A DNA stretch of 64,000 bases. It comes from Exophiala sp. HKRS030 (lineage: Eukaryota; Ascomycota; Eurotiomycetes; Chaetothyriales; Herpotrichiellaceae). Location of the stretch: positions 2,852,001 through 2,916,000 of the forward strand of contig JAHWDD010000005.1 of assembly GCA_023897205.1 (NCBI GenBank). The letters are read 5' to 3'. This document shows positions 1 to 11,491 of this stretch, one piece after another; within the stretch, counting starts at the first letter, position 1; the number at the start of each line of letters is the position of its first letter. A program made the translations under genes and the position numbers. The notes beneath the pieces were generated by a model. That model did no database searches, had not been told where the DNA came from, and saw only the letters and a list, made by a program, of their open reading frames with translations.

Positions 1-415
1 CAACGGCTTGGACACCGGCACATGACAAATTTTCAACCGGGCAAGGGAAGAAGTTGCGCCAGCCACTGCAGCAAGATGCACTGGTGATCTAGCCCTTACT
101 TTGACTGAAGTCTTCTTCAAGATAGACCATCTCTAGGCTGACTGATCAGCCCAGGAGCCAGAAGGCCCGGGAGATGAACTCGCTCATTGCGGGGTCACAG
201 TGTCTTTTTCAGCTTGGGTGGATGAAGACGGGGCCTTCGGCGGGATGGGTAGAGAGGTACAGTCTGGTCGCAGTGAGCTGGTATGCCCCAGGTACTATGT
301 TGGTCGGTCTCGAGGGTGTGTCGGATCAGGTATAAAACAGGCCCAGGCTGTTGGGTTCCTTGATGGTTCATTTCAAGTCGAAGGACAGAGTGAAACCTCC
401 TCCCTTTGAGCCAAT
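1..415. other. intergenic, upstream of first protease
   Basis: No gene is supported here. It holds the presumed promoter of the protease that starts at 416. Two short ORFs on opposite strands overlap each other and have no recognisable content. Confidence 0.5.
331..336 (+). promoter_or_regulatory. TATA box candidate for aspartic protease
   Basis: TATAAA lies 80 bp before the ATG at 416, followed by a purine-rich leader. The spacing is plausible for a fungal core promoter. Inferred from motif and position only. Confidence 0.45.
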
Positions 416-1768
416 ATGCTTCCTCCACTCATCCTTCTTGCAGTATGTCTGATTGATTATATCTCTGCACTTCCTCCAACCTTGCACAAGAGAGCTTCTT
501 CGTATGTTGCACTCCCATTCAGCACAAAGCGAACATCGAGCGTGCAAAAGCGAGACTCTGATGCACTCTCGGCCTTTGACTCACCCCTTGAAAGGGCAAG
601 CTCCCTATACTATATCGAGGTCGGCATCGGCACGCCTCCGCAGATGATCGACCTGGTACTCGACACTGGAAGTAGTGTGATATGGGCATATTCGGCCGGG
701 GTGGCTTCCTCATGCTCCGAATGCGGATCCGCTTACTGTCAGTCCTCCTGTCCTTGGTTGATATGCACGACTGACAAAGGTCATACAGATGATCCGTCTG
801 AATCCCAAACGGCCATCGACAGGGAAGACCTTGGAGTACTCAATATCAGCTATGGTTCGACAAACGGAGTCAGTGGTTTCTATGTATCGGACACCTTGAC
901 AACTCAAGATACATCCGCCCAAGACATCGTCATTGGTGTCGCCACTCATGCTGCCAAGGGTGACCCTCAAGGCGGCATCATGGGCATTGGTCTTCCCCAG
1001 AACGAACCTTCATACTTGGGTTATGGTATCGAATATCCCGGCTACATTGACCAGCTCAAGGCGCAAGGCCTCATTGGCGTTCGTGCCTATAGTGTATACC
1101 TAAACGCCATCTCGGCCACGGCTGGCATGGTCATTTTCGGCGGCTACGACAGTTCCAAGTGGCTGGGCGATCTTGTTGGCTTCCCTCTCATTGAACCGAG
1201 CCCTGATAGGCAGTTCGATCTGGATGTCGCTGCACCGACCATCTCTCTATCTTTGAACGGCCAGACATGGGAGATCCCCCCAAGCACAGTCCCCTATACT
1301 GTCACGTTGGACACTGGGACCCCCATATCTAGGCTTCCCCAAACGCAAGTAGCCGCCATTGCTGCTGCCCTTGGCGCGAGTGTGAGTACTCCTTGTCTTA
1401 TATCCTATCTCTTCCACGTCACTTACTCGGAGTCATAGTTGTCCACCTCCGATTCCGAGGTGTATACGTACGTGCTGGATTGTGGATTGGCCTCCTCCGC
1501 AGGTGGCCTGTCCTTTACCTTCGCGGATGTATCTGGTTCTGTCACCATCACCGTCCCCTATTCTGAGCTCATCATGGACGGTTCATCTGCGGGCCAATGC
1601 ATGCTGGGTATGTGGGGGGAGCCTGACGACACGGAAAATGGGAATTTTATCTTGGGCGATACGTTCCTCCGTTCCGCCTACGTGCTCTACAACTTTGACG
1701 ACATGACAGTGAGTTTGGCACAGGCAAATTGGAATAGTGACTGCGAGGACTGTATCCAACCTCTATGA
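416..1768 (+). CDS. secreted pepsin-like aspartic protease (A1 family)
   Basis: Exons 416..1381 and 1439..1768 with a 57-nt phase-0 intron (GTGAGT...TCATAG) give 431 aa. The ATG at 416 opens a hydrophobic signal peptide. Two Lys-Arg sites follow (HKR, QKR within the first ~50 residues), which look like Kex2 propeptide cleavage points. Both catalytic motifs are present: DTGSS at Asp83 and DTGTP at about Asp299. A flap tyrosine sits in ISYGS. The family is extracellular or vacuolar endopeptidases active at acid pH. The first DTGSS is followed by a Cys-rich insert (about residues 100-116), which is more like yapsin/candidapepsin-type enzymes than aspergillopepsin. No C-terminal hydrophobic GPI signal is seen, so it is probably soluble and secreted. 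The family is certain; substrate and exact subfamily are not. Confidence 0.9.
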
Positions 1769-2183
1769 TCATTTGTAAACTCAGAGCATGGGAAGAGAAA
1801 ACCGAAGGAAGAGCCTGAGACGGGTTCTACCAGATACAACTAAATAGTTGACAAGTCAGAATTACATACAGTCATAACAAGTTGAGAAATGCGACGCTGA
1901 GTTAGAGAATGGAGGACTCAAAATTGGTCAGCCTGATACCAGGTGTTTCCTAGGCTACATTGACCGGTCGCACAATGCGAGTCGTGAGGTGATGATACAT
2001 CTATCAATGAAAATGGCCAAGTCAAGGACTAGAAAATAGATACAGAGAAGGGCTGCGCGAGTAGAAGAGTTGACGCTAAGCCCAATTGGGTCACGACGCC
2101 GAGTGCGTGACGCAGTCGGATTGAAGCTCGAGGTGTGCACAAGTCAACGTCTGAACGTGTACTATCTACCTGGGCGACCCAGC
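1769..2183. other. intergenic
   Basis: Contains the 3' end of the protease transcript and the promoter of the Mpv17-family gene. No motif of note was seen. Confidence 0.5.
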
Positions 2184-3103
2184 ATGGCGATGGCCTTTAA
2201 CTGGACAAGTCGCAGCTTTGGACGCCGTTTCCTTCCTCGAAACCGTCAATTCAGTAGGAGTGTCTTTACGAAAGATCAGATCAAGACTGCTGAACTCCAG
2301 AAAACACCTCATACACCTAACCAGATCGTGACTGAGGTTCCACATTCGACAGAATCCTCTGTGATTGATGTACCTAGCCCCCTATGGTATCATCGACTGG
2401 GCCCAGTCAAGGATTTCTTCTCGTGGTTCAGTCGCATGCAGCGAAGACGGCCGTTGGCAACGACCTTGGCGACCTCTCTGACAACATATCTGACTGGGGA
2501 TCTGTTGGCCCAAGAAATTGGAGGAGAACGATATGATGGCAGTCGAACTTTACGAATGCTCGCAGTCGGAGGTCTCGCGTCGATCCCAGGATATAGATGG
2601 TAGGCGTGATATATCTCTCGATACTGAAAGCAAAACATACTGATCCTGTTGGGCAAAGGTTCCTCTTCCTCGGCAGCCACTTCAACTATGCCTCAAAATG
2701 GGCTTCCATCAGTGTCAAAGTACTCATCCAGCAGTTCCTGTTCGCGCCCGTCTTCAACACATACTTCTTTGGAATGCAAGCTGCCTTGACAGGACAGCAG
2801 CCGTCGGTCATTATTCATCGTGTCGTTTCAGCAGTGCCAGAGAGTGTGGTGAGCTCGGCCAAGTTCTGGCCATTGGTGACTGCATTGAATTTCACCCTTA
2901 TCCCTGCACATTTGCGATTCGCCTTCTCGGCAGTCTTTGCAGTCGTATGGCAGACTTATCTTTCCTTCTTGAACCGTCGCGAAGAAAAGATTGGTCCGAC
3001 AGGTAGTCTCGCGGACCAAGCGAGACAGAAATTGTTAGAGGATGCGCCATCAGCTTCGGTAGTCGATGTCCTTGACGGGATTGATTCTGGAAAGGATGAT
3101 TGA
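2184..3103 (+). CDS. Mpv17/PMP22 family membrane protein
   Basis: Exons 2184..2599 and 2659..3103 with a 59-nt intron (GTAGGC...AAAG, branch CTGAT) give 286 aa. The splice rebuilds a Trp codon, producing GYRWFLFLGSHF, so the junction is well supported. The C-terminal half carries the family signature: a KFWP...NFTLIP segment, then an arginine and VWQTYLSF. Such proteins sit in the inner mitochondrial or peroxisomal membrane with about four helices (yeast Sym1, mammalian MPV17, PXMP2). The Arg-rich N-terminus (RSFGRRFLPRNRQFSRSVF) looks like a mitochondrial presequence, so mitochondria are favoured. An upstream in-frame ATG-less extension to 2070 exists, but 2184 is the first good start. Channel or metabolite-transport function is known only loosely for the family. 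Confidence 0.85.
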
Positions 3104-3194
3104 TGTTGTTGTCTGTCTTGCAGGGTGTCAAGGCAGATTTCAGGTCTTGATATTGGTTGGGGTGTTGCGAAAACCTTCCAAGTCATCGATCCTT

Positions 3195-3443
3195 TTAGTA
3201 GGGTTGGATAGTATTATGCTCCAAGAAGGCGTCGAGCTGCTCTTCGAGAGATGCCAAGGTATTCTGCCATCTCTGATGTTTTACACATATCTGCTGCTGA
3301 TGCTTCTCATCCAGCCGCGGAGCCGACGAGCTGAGTCGCGCGAAGTCTTCGGTGAGCTGCTTGACCTCTCGAACCAGCTGCTCATTGCATTCCTGAAGTT
3401 CACGTCTGATGTCCTCGAGTCTGTCTTGCACTTGAGACAACAT
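3195..3443 (-). CDS. small coiled-coil protein, unrecognised
   Basis: The minus-strand frame is open from 3485 to 3195. The first ATG is at 3443 and gives 82 aa; upstream the frame begins only with TTG, so a 5' exon may be missing. The product is almost entirely heptad-like (VQDRLEDIRREL, LVREVKQLTEDF, LASLEEQLDAFL) with a QKH/KHQRW segment in the middle. It lies tail to tail with the Mpv17-family gene, only 91 bp away, which is normal fungal spacing. Small proteins of this sort are found in BLOC-1-like, DASH-like or other scaffold complexes, but I cannot place it. Amphipathic pattern and charge make it more credible than a random ORF. Confidence 0.45.
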   Translation of the reverse strand: MLSQVQDRLEDIRRELQECNEQLVREVKQLTEDFARLSSSAPRLDEKHQQQICVKHQRWQNTLASLEEQLDAFLEHNTIQPY

Positions 3444-4321
3444 TTGACCGAGAGTGTATCTGGTAGTGAGCGAATCAGCGACCAAGTCGCCACGAATAAA
3501 AGGGATATGTCAAAAAGTCAGATATGAGAAGGACGTGAGTGCAAGTTTAGTACCAGGAAAAGGGCGAAGTCATGCCTTCCACGCGTCCAGTGAGTGACAA
3601 GTACTTTGGTTGGAGGAAAGGTCGCACAAGAGCACCTCCGGATGGTTTTGATGCAAGCATTACCCCTTGAGAAGCGGCAAGTGAAGCAACTTCACCGACG
3701 CATTCCACTAGCGTACAACAATAGAGGTACTGGCGCTACTACGGTCTCATGTCTCGAGCTTAGATCCATCATCGCGACCTTGGTCCCAAAGACCCGACTG
3801 TGAAAACGAAGGGATGCTCCTGAAACAAATTAACCAGATATCCGTACTACCAGAAATAATAAAGTGAGATGCAAAGAGAAGCGGAAGCGGAAGCGAGGCC
3901 CATGAGGCTGACTGGCAAGTTTGACGAGGCTGCACAGTACCTGAAGAGGGCCTAGAACTCTTGTCATTGGACTTAAGACCACGCCTAAACCCGCGAGAGG
4001 AGCCGCCTAATAATTAGACTTATTAGGTAAGTTTGACAAGCACCTGGCTGCCCTCAGGTACCTCAGGTACGAGTCCTGAGGCTGTGAGGTTCCCACTGCT
4101 CCCCGCACTTTTCTCACTGCAAGGCTCTGCCACTATTTCCATCTTTCCACCAGTTCTTTCTTAAAACTCCCGCCATACCATCCGTCACGCACTCCCTTCG
4201 ACGAACGAACACGCACCTCGGAACTCGTCCACAATCTCCATACCATCGAAACCTTTTCCAACTCCATCTTGCTGTTCATCTATCCACCGAATCACGAACA
4301 CCCCCAAACAAATCGTCAAAG
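3444..4321. other. intergenic / LSm6 promoter and leader
   Basis: No confident gene. About 4080-4320 is pyrimidine-rich and runs into the LSm6 start, so it is probably its promoter and 5' UTR. A minus-strand frame around 3560-3740 is open for about 59 codons and could hold a 5' exon of the small coiled-coil gene, but no in-frame splice to it was found. Confidence 0.4.
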
Positions 4322-4697
4322 ATGGAAAATCACACTGCACCCAGCGACCCCAAAGACCCAGCGGCCTTCCTCTCCTCCATTATCGGGGTCCCTGTGACGG
4401 TCAAGCTGAACTCTGGACTGGTGTACAAGGGTGAATTGCAGTCTGTAGATGGGTACATGAACATTGCTCTGGAAAAATGCGCCGAATACGTGAATGGACA
4501 ATTACGGAGAAACTACGGTGATGCTTTCGTGAGAGGAAACAATGGTGAGTGTCTCCCTCCTCTCCTGGGGGTCTTTACGGCTGAGGACACTTGGGCCAAA
4601 GCCAGAGGGGATCGAGGAATTCCCAATTGTGGAAAAGCGCGGGAAAAAAAAGCTGACGAGATTTCGACGTATAGTGCTATATATTTCGAGCGACTGA
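4322..4697 (+). CDS. LSM6: U6 snRNA-associated Sm-like protein LSm6
   Basis: Exons 4322..4544 and 4675..4697 with a 130-nt intron (GTGAGT...GTATAG, branch GCTGACG) give 81 aa, the usual LSm6 length. The Sm1 motif (VTVKLNSGLVYKGEL...DGYMNIAL) and Sm2 motif (RGNN, completed across the splice to NNVLYIS) are both present. The second exon is only 23 nt and ends in a short Ser-Ser-Asp tail. LSm6 is a core ring subunit of both LSm1-7 (cytoplasmic mRNA decapping and decay) and LSm2-8 (nuclear U6 snRNA binding). The start codon follows a long CT-rich leader. Identity as LSm6 rather than SmF rests on length and the YMNIALEKCAEY stretch. Confidence 0.9.
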
Positions 4698-5622
4698 GTT
4701 TTCGAGTCAACGCATGCGACAGGACATCAACTCGAGAAGAAACTTTGGGGGTGTGCGGCTGCCGTGTACTCGGACTGGGGGATGCGCCCTAGAATGAAGA
4801 TCAAATGCAATCTCAAGACTCCATGCCTGGCCGAGGAGTGTGCAGTGGAGTGGCCATCAAAGCGGTCATCAGAGCGGTTCGATGACAATTACACACATGA
4901 CATTGCTCAACGAGAACTTGAGTATGCAGACAAGCCAACGGGGATATTTGGACGAGTTTGCAGACGGGTCGATCGAGCATTCCAGCAGAAGATTCGGCGC
5001 CTGGGTTGCGCTTGGAGAAGAAATTATTCCAGAGCAGTATTACTCTCGTCAAACATTCTCGCGCATCTTCTCGCGTATCAAATCAAACAAACCCAACCGT
5101 CCCAAATCTACAATTTCCGGATCCGTGTTTCTCATCGTCGAGAGTCTATGGGGTATATATACTGTTTGCGCGCTTTGGCAGATGACTGCAATTTGTCGAG
5201 CTTTGTAATTAAGACTTTCTGGACTCGGTCGCTATAGCGGTCGCTCTAGCTCCGTACTGCCGTAAAGCATTACCAGACATGGTCCCATCATTGGATATGC
5301 TTTATCACACTTTACGACCATTGCGCCTTTTGAACCAAACCAACTCCTTCCTCCAGCTTTCCAATTCAGACGGCGACCTCACTCCATGAACCGGATCACG
5401 TTCTCATCGCGTTGAAACAATATGTTTGTTCTTGACTCGATTGGATTTATGTATTTCATACCTATTGTTGCAGTCCTATGTGCGTGCGCATGTCGACATC
5501 CAGTGCGGGCTGGTTCGGTGTGATATGGTACCTGATTTTTTTGGCCACGTGTGTTAAAGGAAGAATGCCCTCTATGAATGTACGGAGGAGGCCATCTTCT
5601 CTCTCTCTTTCTGTCCATTCAT
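4698..5622. other. intergenic
   Basis: Overlapping ORFs in several frames (up to 157 codons) have no recognisable domains and contradict each other. This is probably the LSm6 3' UTR and the terminator region of the convergent GH93-like gene. Confidence 0.4.
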
Positions 5623-7068
5623 TCATTCATCTCCCCAGTTGTTCCAGAAGCCTTTCCCGCCACAACTGCTGACAGAATCCTTTCCGCCACTCGCCTCGGG
5701 GCCGAACCCGTCGGCGTACGTCCCGGGGATGTCGATCATCCCCGCGGTGACCATGGTGACGCTGGTGTTGTACATGCCCCCGTTGACCAGCATGACCTTG
5801 GTCTCGTCCGGCATGACGGTCAGACTGCGACTGTAGCCGACGCCGTGGGTGGTGTCGACGGTGAACCAGGCGTCCGGGTCACCGTACTCGGTGTTCATGA
5901 AGACCTGGGAGTAGGAGCCGTCGCTGACGACGAGTGTCCCTTTGCCGGTGGGGCCGACGGGGGTCCAGACCACGTAAGGGCTCGAGCTGGGGATCAGGCC
6001 GTCGGTCGACGAGCGAAGGAGGTGCTCCTCGGCGGCGCCAAAGTATTCGGGGTCCGGGGACATGCGGTAGTGGACCGCATAGGGTGAGTTGGTGGGGAGG
6101 CCGTCGGTCGAGAACCCCAGTTCGTAGGTGAAGATGTACATGCCGTTGCCCATCTTGGCCATGGTGGTCATGCCGGGTCGCTGCGTGTAGTTGGCCTCGG
6201 CCGCGTCGTCCATCACGGGCCCCCAGGACTTGAGGTCGGGAGAGGACTGGTGGGCGAGTTTCTGCCCGTGGGCCGGGTCGCGTTGGTCCGAGTAGGCGTC
6301 CATCACCCACGGCGGGTCGTGGCTGACCGGGGACATGAGCAGGAAGGGCTCCCAGATGGGGGTGGCGCCGTTGGTGGTGTTGGCAGGGCCGCCCTGGGCG
6401 ACTTGAGAGACGAATTCCCACGTGTACCTTTCGAATGTTTGCCAGTGTCAGTGCTGTGTGTACCTAGATGTATTCTCAATGGGGGGGGGGGGGGGGGGAA
6501 AGGGCAAGGCGCACTCCATGGGTACTGGCCGTGCCGTGCTTCCACCAAGGCGGGAAAAGGGGGCTCAAACAACTCACCCTTTGTCTCTAGAGGCATAGAC
6601 GTAAATGTTGGTGGATGACATGTCATTGGGCTGACCCATGCCCGTGAACAAGACGGTCCCGGCCGGGTAGTCACCCACGTCTATGGGCAACTCGAGGAAG
6701 TCAGGCTGGGCCAGGAAGCCTTGGCTGAAGTCGTGGCCCGTATCTTCTTGGGTGAAGTAGATCTTTGAGATCTCTTCCCACGACTGGCCCTGGTCGTGAG
6801 ACGCAAAGACCGGATAGTAACGTTCTCCGTCGGGCGTGAGTGTGAATGTCGTCAGGAGGACATTGTCGGTCTCGCAGTTTTGGTTCAACAGGACGACCCG
6901 AGCGTAGCTCGTGCTGCGACGCTCCCAGTCATCCGGCGCCACGAAGATGGTGACGTTGTCAAAGTTGGGAGTCGACGATGAAGATCCTCCACCACCCCAT
7001 CCTCCTGGGTTACCCCATGGTACGGCCGCTGCCAACGGGAGCAGTGACAACAGAGTAGAGCCGAGCAT
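5623..7068 (-). CDS. secreted Asp-box (BNR) six-blade hydrolase, GH93-like
   Basis: Exons 7068..6578 and 6427..5623 with a 150-nt intron give 431 aa. The splice joins in phase 2 and yields KGYTWEFVSQ, so the frame continues cleanly. The signal peptide is obvious (LLSLLPLAAAVPWG), followed by a Gly/Ser-rich linker. An Asp-box is visible as SHDQGQSWE, and the middle has WEPFLL, DAYSDQRDP and HGQKLAHQ, which resemble fungal exo-1,5-alpha-L-arabinofuranosidases of GH93 and related sialidase-fold proteins. The likely role is extracellular polysaccharide degradation, possibly arabinan. The intron contains an uninterrupted run of 18 G on the plus strand at 6481-6498. Fold assignment is good; substrate is an inference. 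Confidence 0.75.
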
Positions 7069-9619
7069 GCTGGATGGATGATCGGGAGCCTTTTCCTTAC
7101 CTGACGTGAATCATTTCGAAGTTGTTACAGGTTCGCCGTAGCTGGGGGCATCTTATATATTCCCCAGCTCATGGTCCGCCGTTCCTTTTTCGGTGTACAC
7201 CCGGTCGCTTTGGAACAGGATAAATTGCCCAACGTCACATGGACTTTGAGAGCTATGAAAGTCCGTGTAGTTCTCGAAGGTAGACCTTTGCGATATTTGC
7301 CGTCGGTCACACTCCGCGTCGCAATGTTATGGTCGTCGAGAATAGATATTAGCCTGATTTGAGGGCGGTAAACAACTTTGCAACAAATATGGGTGAATTG
7401 GAGATGTATGGACGATCCAAGTATGCTTCCGGCAAGGTCGCAATCACTGGTGTTCGGACGGCGTTACCTCCTCCCTATCTTTCCCTCCACATTTTGTATC
7501 GTCTGGGGTACCCATCGACTGGAGAGAGTGTTTGTGGCAGGAAAAGTTCGCCATTGGAGGCCGGCGAACTCGGCATCTAAACGATGAACCGTATGTAATT
7601 CACACATAGTCCATTGAACGTCTCCGGCTAAATTGGTATGCGAGCTCGGCACAAAATCATGGCGGCTGGTAACATGTGTTGACCGGGAGTAAATAGTGTG
7701 GCGTAGAGTGGCCTGCTTGAAGGAATATCAGGAGACCCAGAGGCTAAGTAGTCAGTAACGAGGAGAACACGTTTCAAATTGTTGTATCTACTTTCCTGAG
7801 GGGGACACAAGAGGGGTGGACGAGGTAGATTGGTAAGATTATGAGATATCAATGAGAACATGCTTCGAAAGCCATCCGTTCATGAGAGAGTTGGCGCGTT
7901 GAAGCTGGCAGTTTTGCCTCGTTATGCGGATAGCCCGAGGTCGGGGATCAAACAATGCGGCTCAACGAAATGGAAATGACCGCACGGGCAGAAAGCCAAG
8001 ACAAAACTTCCTCCTACTGTACTCGGTCGACAACGGGGATTTGTTTCCTCACGCCTACCCTTCTTGGGAAGTTGTAAGTTGGTTCACTGGGGGGGCATAT
8101 CCGTCGTATAATATGAATATGTCTGGCGGGACTGAGCGAATACTGCCGGAGACTAAATACCATCGAGGAGGTGCGGGAGTTTTTGACAGCGGCAGCAAAG
8201 GGATACGAGACTGCGTGTGAATTTTGCCGTGATTCTGAAAAGGCACCATTTGATCACAATGTCGTTCGGGAAGTAGCCGAGGCCGATATGGTGCTCCCGC
8301 TTGATCTTTGAGGACTTTGTTCTACGTAAATAGCTACGGTGGCAGTTTCGCAAGAAGATACGGACTACTACTTACCGTCTATGCGTGGCGAGTACTCATC
8401 CCGACCAAGGTACCTCCCGGGCGATACCAACATATCTGGGAGCATCATATCAGGACAGTGGTTTCGTTATGAGCGCTAACTGCACAAGTACAAGATGGAA
8501 GCAGGAACACAGGTGCCTACCTACCTACCTACCTGGTACCTGAGTATGAAGGAACTTGACCAATTGCCATTCTCTTCCATTCTTCACCCAAGCCGGCTCA
8601 CACAATCAGTCTTTCAACATGTCCTCCAAGGCACTCCAAGGCTTGGTCTCCTAAAGGGGCGTGGGATCTTACCATTAAACCATGAAGTGTGTTGACCGAC
8701 TTCTTTGTTTTGGTTGCAAAGAATATGGGTTCGTGCTCAGAAGGCAAAGATCCTGTCATCAATAATGCTCGCGATCTGTAGACAACTTCATGGTTGATCT
8801 TTATCTGCAGATCCGACGCAAGGGAGTCAGTTGTCTGCCATCCAAGGATCATGACACATCTTTCTCGTGATCGCGAAGACTGGGCTTCATAGCCTTCGTT
8901 GATCGAACCGACCATCATTCGTAGATCCCGATGACGAATTTCCATCATCTTTTCTTGTGTCTTGTGTGCCGACGATCTCCTCGCGATCCAGCCTCATTTT
9001 CTGCAGTGCTTCAGATCGAAGATCGCATCGTCATACATGACGCAGCTGACGTAGTCAGGATCCATGGAAAGGGACTTTTGCAAGTATAGACGATCATGGA
9101 CCACAATCTGCAAACTTGATGGCACCCAGCTACGAGTATGTGTTACGAGGACGTACAATTGCAATGTCGAGCTTCTTCAGCAAAGTGTGAAACTGACGTT
9201 TCAGACCGAGTGGGCTGCTGGGTACCTACCTAGTTATCATATTGCCGACAGTCAAGGAAAATATTACCAGGGGAGATCCAGAGAAAGTCTGCATTCTTTT
9301 TGATCGAGGTATTGGCTGTCTCAATTGAAGATTTAGATGTTGAGTAAGTGCATCTTAAACATCCGTGGCATGCTGCACGTCTATGTTCAAATGATCCCCT
9401 GTACAAGATCACGAATCAGGTTTTGTTCGCGAGGGTTTTCGATTGACTCGTCGTACTGTACCCCGCATTGAGAATCGCGAACGCAAGGAAAAAAAAGTTG
9501 TCGTGGCGGCGACGGTCATACATATAAGTGGAAAACATACACACAGCATAGTGCTAGTATTAGAAGGTGTCCAGTCCGGTGCTTGTTGAACAGTCCCAAG
9601 TGCCTACCTCACCAGCAAT
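7069..9619. other. 2.5 kb intergenic region without supported genes
   Basis: The longest ORF (minus strand 8598..8948, 116 codons) has no recognisable motif and no coding-like composition. A TACC tandem run lies at about 8516-8537. This stretch separates the GH93-like gene from MRI1 and may include long regulatory sequence or degraded DNA. I see nothing else in it. Confidence 0.45.
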
Positions 9620-10861
9620 ATGGTGTTGCAAGCGATCCTATACGAACCCGCATCGACATCCTCCCCTCCCTCCCTTCGCATCCTCGATCAACTTCTCTTG
9701 CCGCATAGAACGACTTACGAACAAGTCTCGACCTGCGAGGAGGCCCATGCTGCCATCAAGCAAATGAAGGTGCGGGGTGCGCCAGCCATCGCTATTGTGG
9801 CTGCGCTGGCCCTCGCTGTTGAGATTGGGGCGATGGTCGTGGCGAAGAAACTGTCCGATGCCGCCGAAGTTGTCAAGGAGAGGTTGAACCAGCGCTTAGA
9901 GTACTTGAAGACAAGTAGACCGACAGCCGTCAACCTGGGAGATGCAGTAGGGAAATTGAAGATTGTTGCCAAAACAGCTGCTTTACAACCAGAAGCCACA
10001 TCTGATTCTGTAGCGCAAGCTTACATCGCGGCTGCCGAGCGCATGCTGATTGACGATGTGTCTGACAACAAGGCGATAGGCGAGCACGGTGCTAGGTGGA
10101 TAGAACAAAACACAACAGTAGGGCGAAGAAGGAAGCAGGACAAGGGTCAAGAGCTAAAGGTTTTAACACACTGCAACACAGGGTAAGAAACGAAGCGTGA
10201 AGGACGACGTTGATCCCCATTACTGATAATGTTCAGGTCTTTGGCAACCGCTGGATATGGTACCGCTCTCGGCGTGATAAGATCTTTAAGAGCAGCTGAT
10301 ATGCTGAGTCGGGCTTATTGCACGGAAACCCGGCCATATAATCAGGGTTCTCGATTGACTGCGTATGAACTTGTCCACGACCACATACCGGCAACTCTGA
10401 TTACAGATTCAATGGCTTGCGCCTTGTTGGCGAAAGAGGGAGATTGTCTCGCTGCCATTGTTGTCGGTGCTGACCGAGTTGCAGCCAATGGCGACACTGC
10501 GAATAAGATTGGAACGCATTCCCTCGCAGTACTTGCCCGTCACCATGGTGTCAAGTTCCTCGTCGCTGCTCCAAGAACTACCATTGATCTCGGTACGGCG
10601 TCTGGTCAGGACATCACTATAGAAGAAAGAGCGCCCGAAGAAGTGACCAGGATCAAAGGACCGAAGATTAACCCAGATGGAAGGATACTGGTCGATGAGG
10701 ATGCAGAAGTCATCAGTACGGCTGCCGACGGCATTGATGTCTGGAATCCGGCTTTCGATGTCACACCGGCAGACCTCATCGACGGAGTCATCACCGAGGT
10801 CGGTGTGGTGGTCAAGGTGGAGGGCCGTTTCGAATTTGGTTCCCTATTCCAGAAATCGTGA
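9620..10861 (+). CDS. MRI1: methylthioribose-1-phosphate isomerase
   Basis: Exons 9620..10182 and 10237..10861 with a 54-nt intron (GTAAGA...TTCAG, branch CTGAT) give 395 aa, normal for eukaryotic MtnA/Mri1. The enzyme converts 5-methylthioribose-1-phosphate to methylthioribulose-1-phosphate in the cytosolic methionine salvage pathway. Family marks: [10 protein letters not shown] near residue 50, the catalytic cysteine in LTHCNTG (about Cys185) split by the intron, [16 protein letters not shown], and the catalytic aspartate in [10 protein letters not shown] (about Asp274). The homologous family includes eIF2B alpha/beta/delta, but the Cys and Asp pair marks this as the isomerase. The initiator sits at [10 protein letters not shown], the usual N-terminus. 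No other methionine salvage gene is adjacent. Confidence 0.95.
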
Positions 10862-11109
10862 TCAGTAGCCAGTTACAGCGATCTTCCTGCGCCTCCATAA
10901 TGGAGACCGTTGTTCAATAATCTGTTTCCAATCGTACCGGCTAATCGGGATGCTTGGCACGGGATGCGTTACGAGTACGCTCGTAATCTGTCTTCGCGAT
11001 GCCGGATAAGCAAATAAGGATGGGTAGGTGAGGGAAAAAGGCATGCTAAGCGAGGTCCGATTTGCCCAGAACAAGCAGTTTTGTTTCGGAATCTCCCGGT
11101 GTGGCCCCA

Positions 11110-11491
11110 TCATTTCTGGGCCGCTGAGTCCGAGGCCTGACCAGGCTGGCGGGAGCCTGTTTCGATACTTGCCAGCAGCTCCTCGATGCGACTCTCAATG
11201 CCGTCGAGTTTGGCTTCCAGGGCGGATGCTGTCCTCTCGCCACTAATTACCGTGATTAATTCCCTTGAATCGATGCGGAGACTCATCGTTGATCTTACTG
11301 TGCGAGTTCCTGAAATGCCTATAGAACCCAGTGCGAGGATAACGGTCAGTGGACAGTCCAAGCCGGCATTAATAAACAGGATTTTTGCTTACTCTGGCCA
11401 TTTCGCTATTCAGTAGTTGCGGATTGTCATTCTCACGGACCTCTTCTGATTGGCTGCTGGGGGGTTGGTTGTCGGGTTTCTGTTGGGCCAT
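11110..11491 (-). CDS. small three-exon coiled-coil protein with 20-nt micro-exon
   Basis: Hand-built model on the minus strand: exons 11491..11393 (99 nt), 11318..11299 (20 nt) and 11242..11110 (133 nt) give 83 aa. Introns are 74 nt (GTAAGC...TATAG) and 56 nt (GTAAGA...ATTAG, branch TTAATCAC). Both junctions keep frame only with the 20-nt exon. The join makes a continuous amphipathic helix: NSEMARAFQELAHGERTA then ALEAKLDGIESRIEELLAS. The N-terminus is Gln/Pro/Ser-rich (MAQQKPDNQPPSSQS) and the tail is polar. I do not recognise the family. The helix resembles small assembly-factor or adaptor proteins, and the dimer-helix after fungal Zn clusters, but no DNA-binding domain is present. The 3' end lies 248 bp from the convergent MRI1 stop. 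Confidence 0.6.

Noticed and set aside
4764..5237. 157-codon ORF after LSm6, with overlapping ORFs in other frames
   Set aside because: Three frames are open over the same DNA and none resembles a family. More likely LSm6 3' UTR.
5879..6421. 180-codon Arg/Pro/His-rich minus-strand ORF
   Set aside because: Shadow frame of the second exon of the Asp-box gene.
8598..8948. 116-codon minus-strand ORF
   Set aside because: No motif and isolated within 2.5 kb of non-coding DNA.
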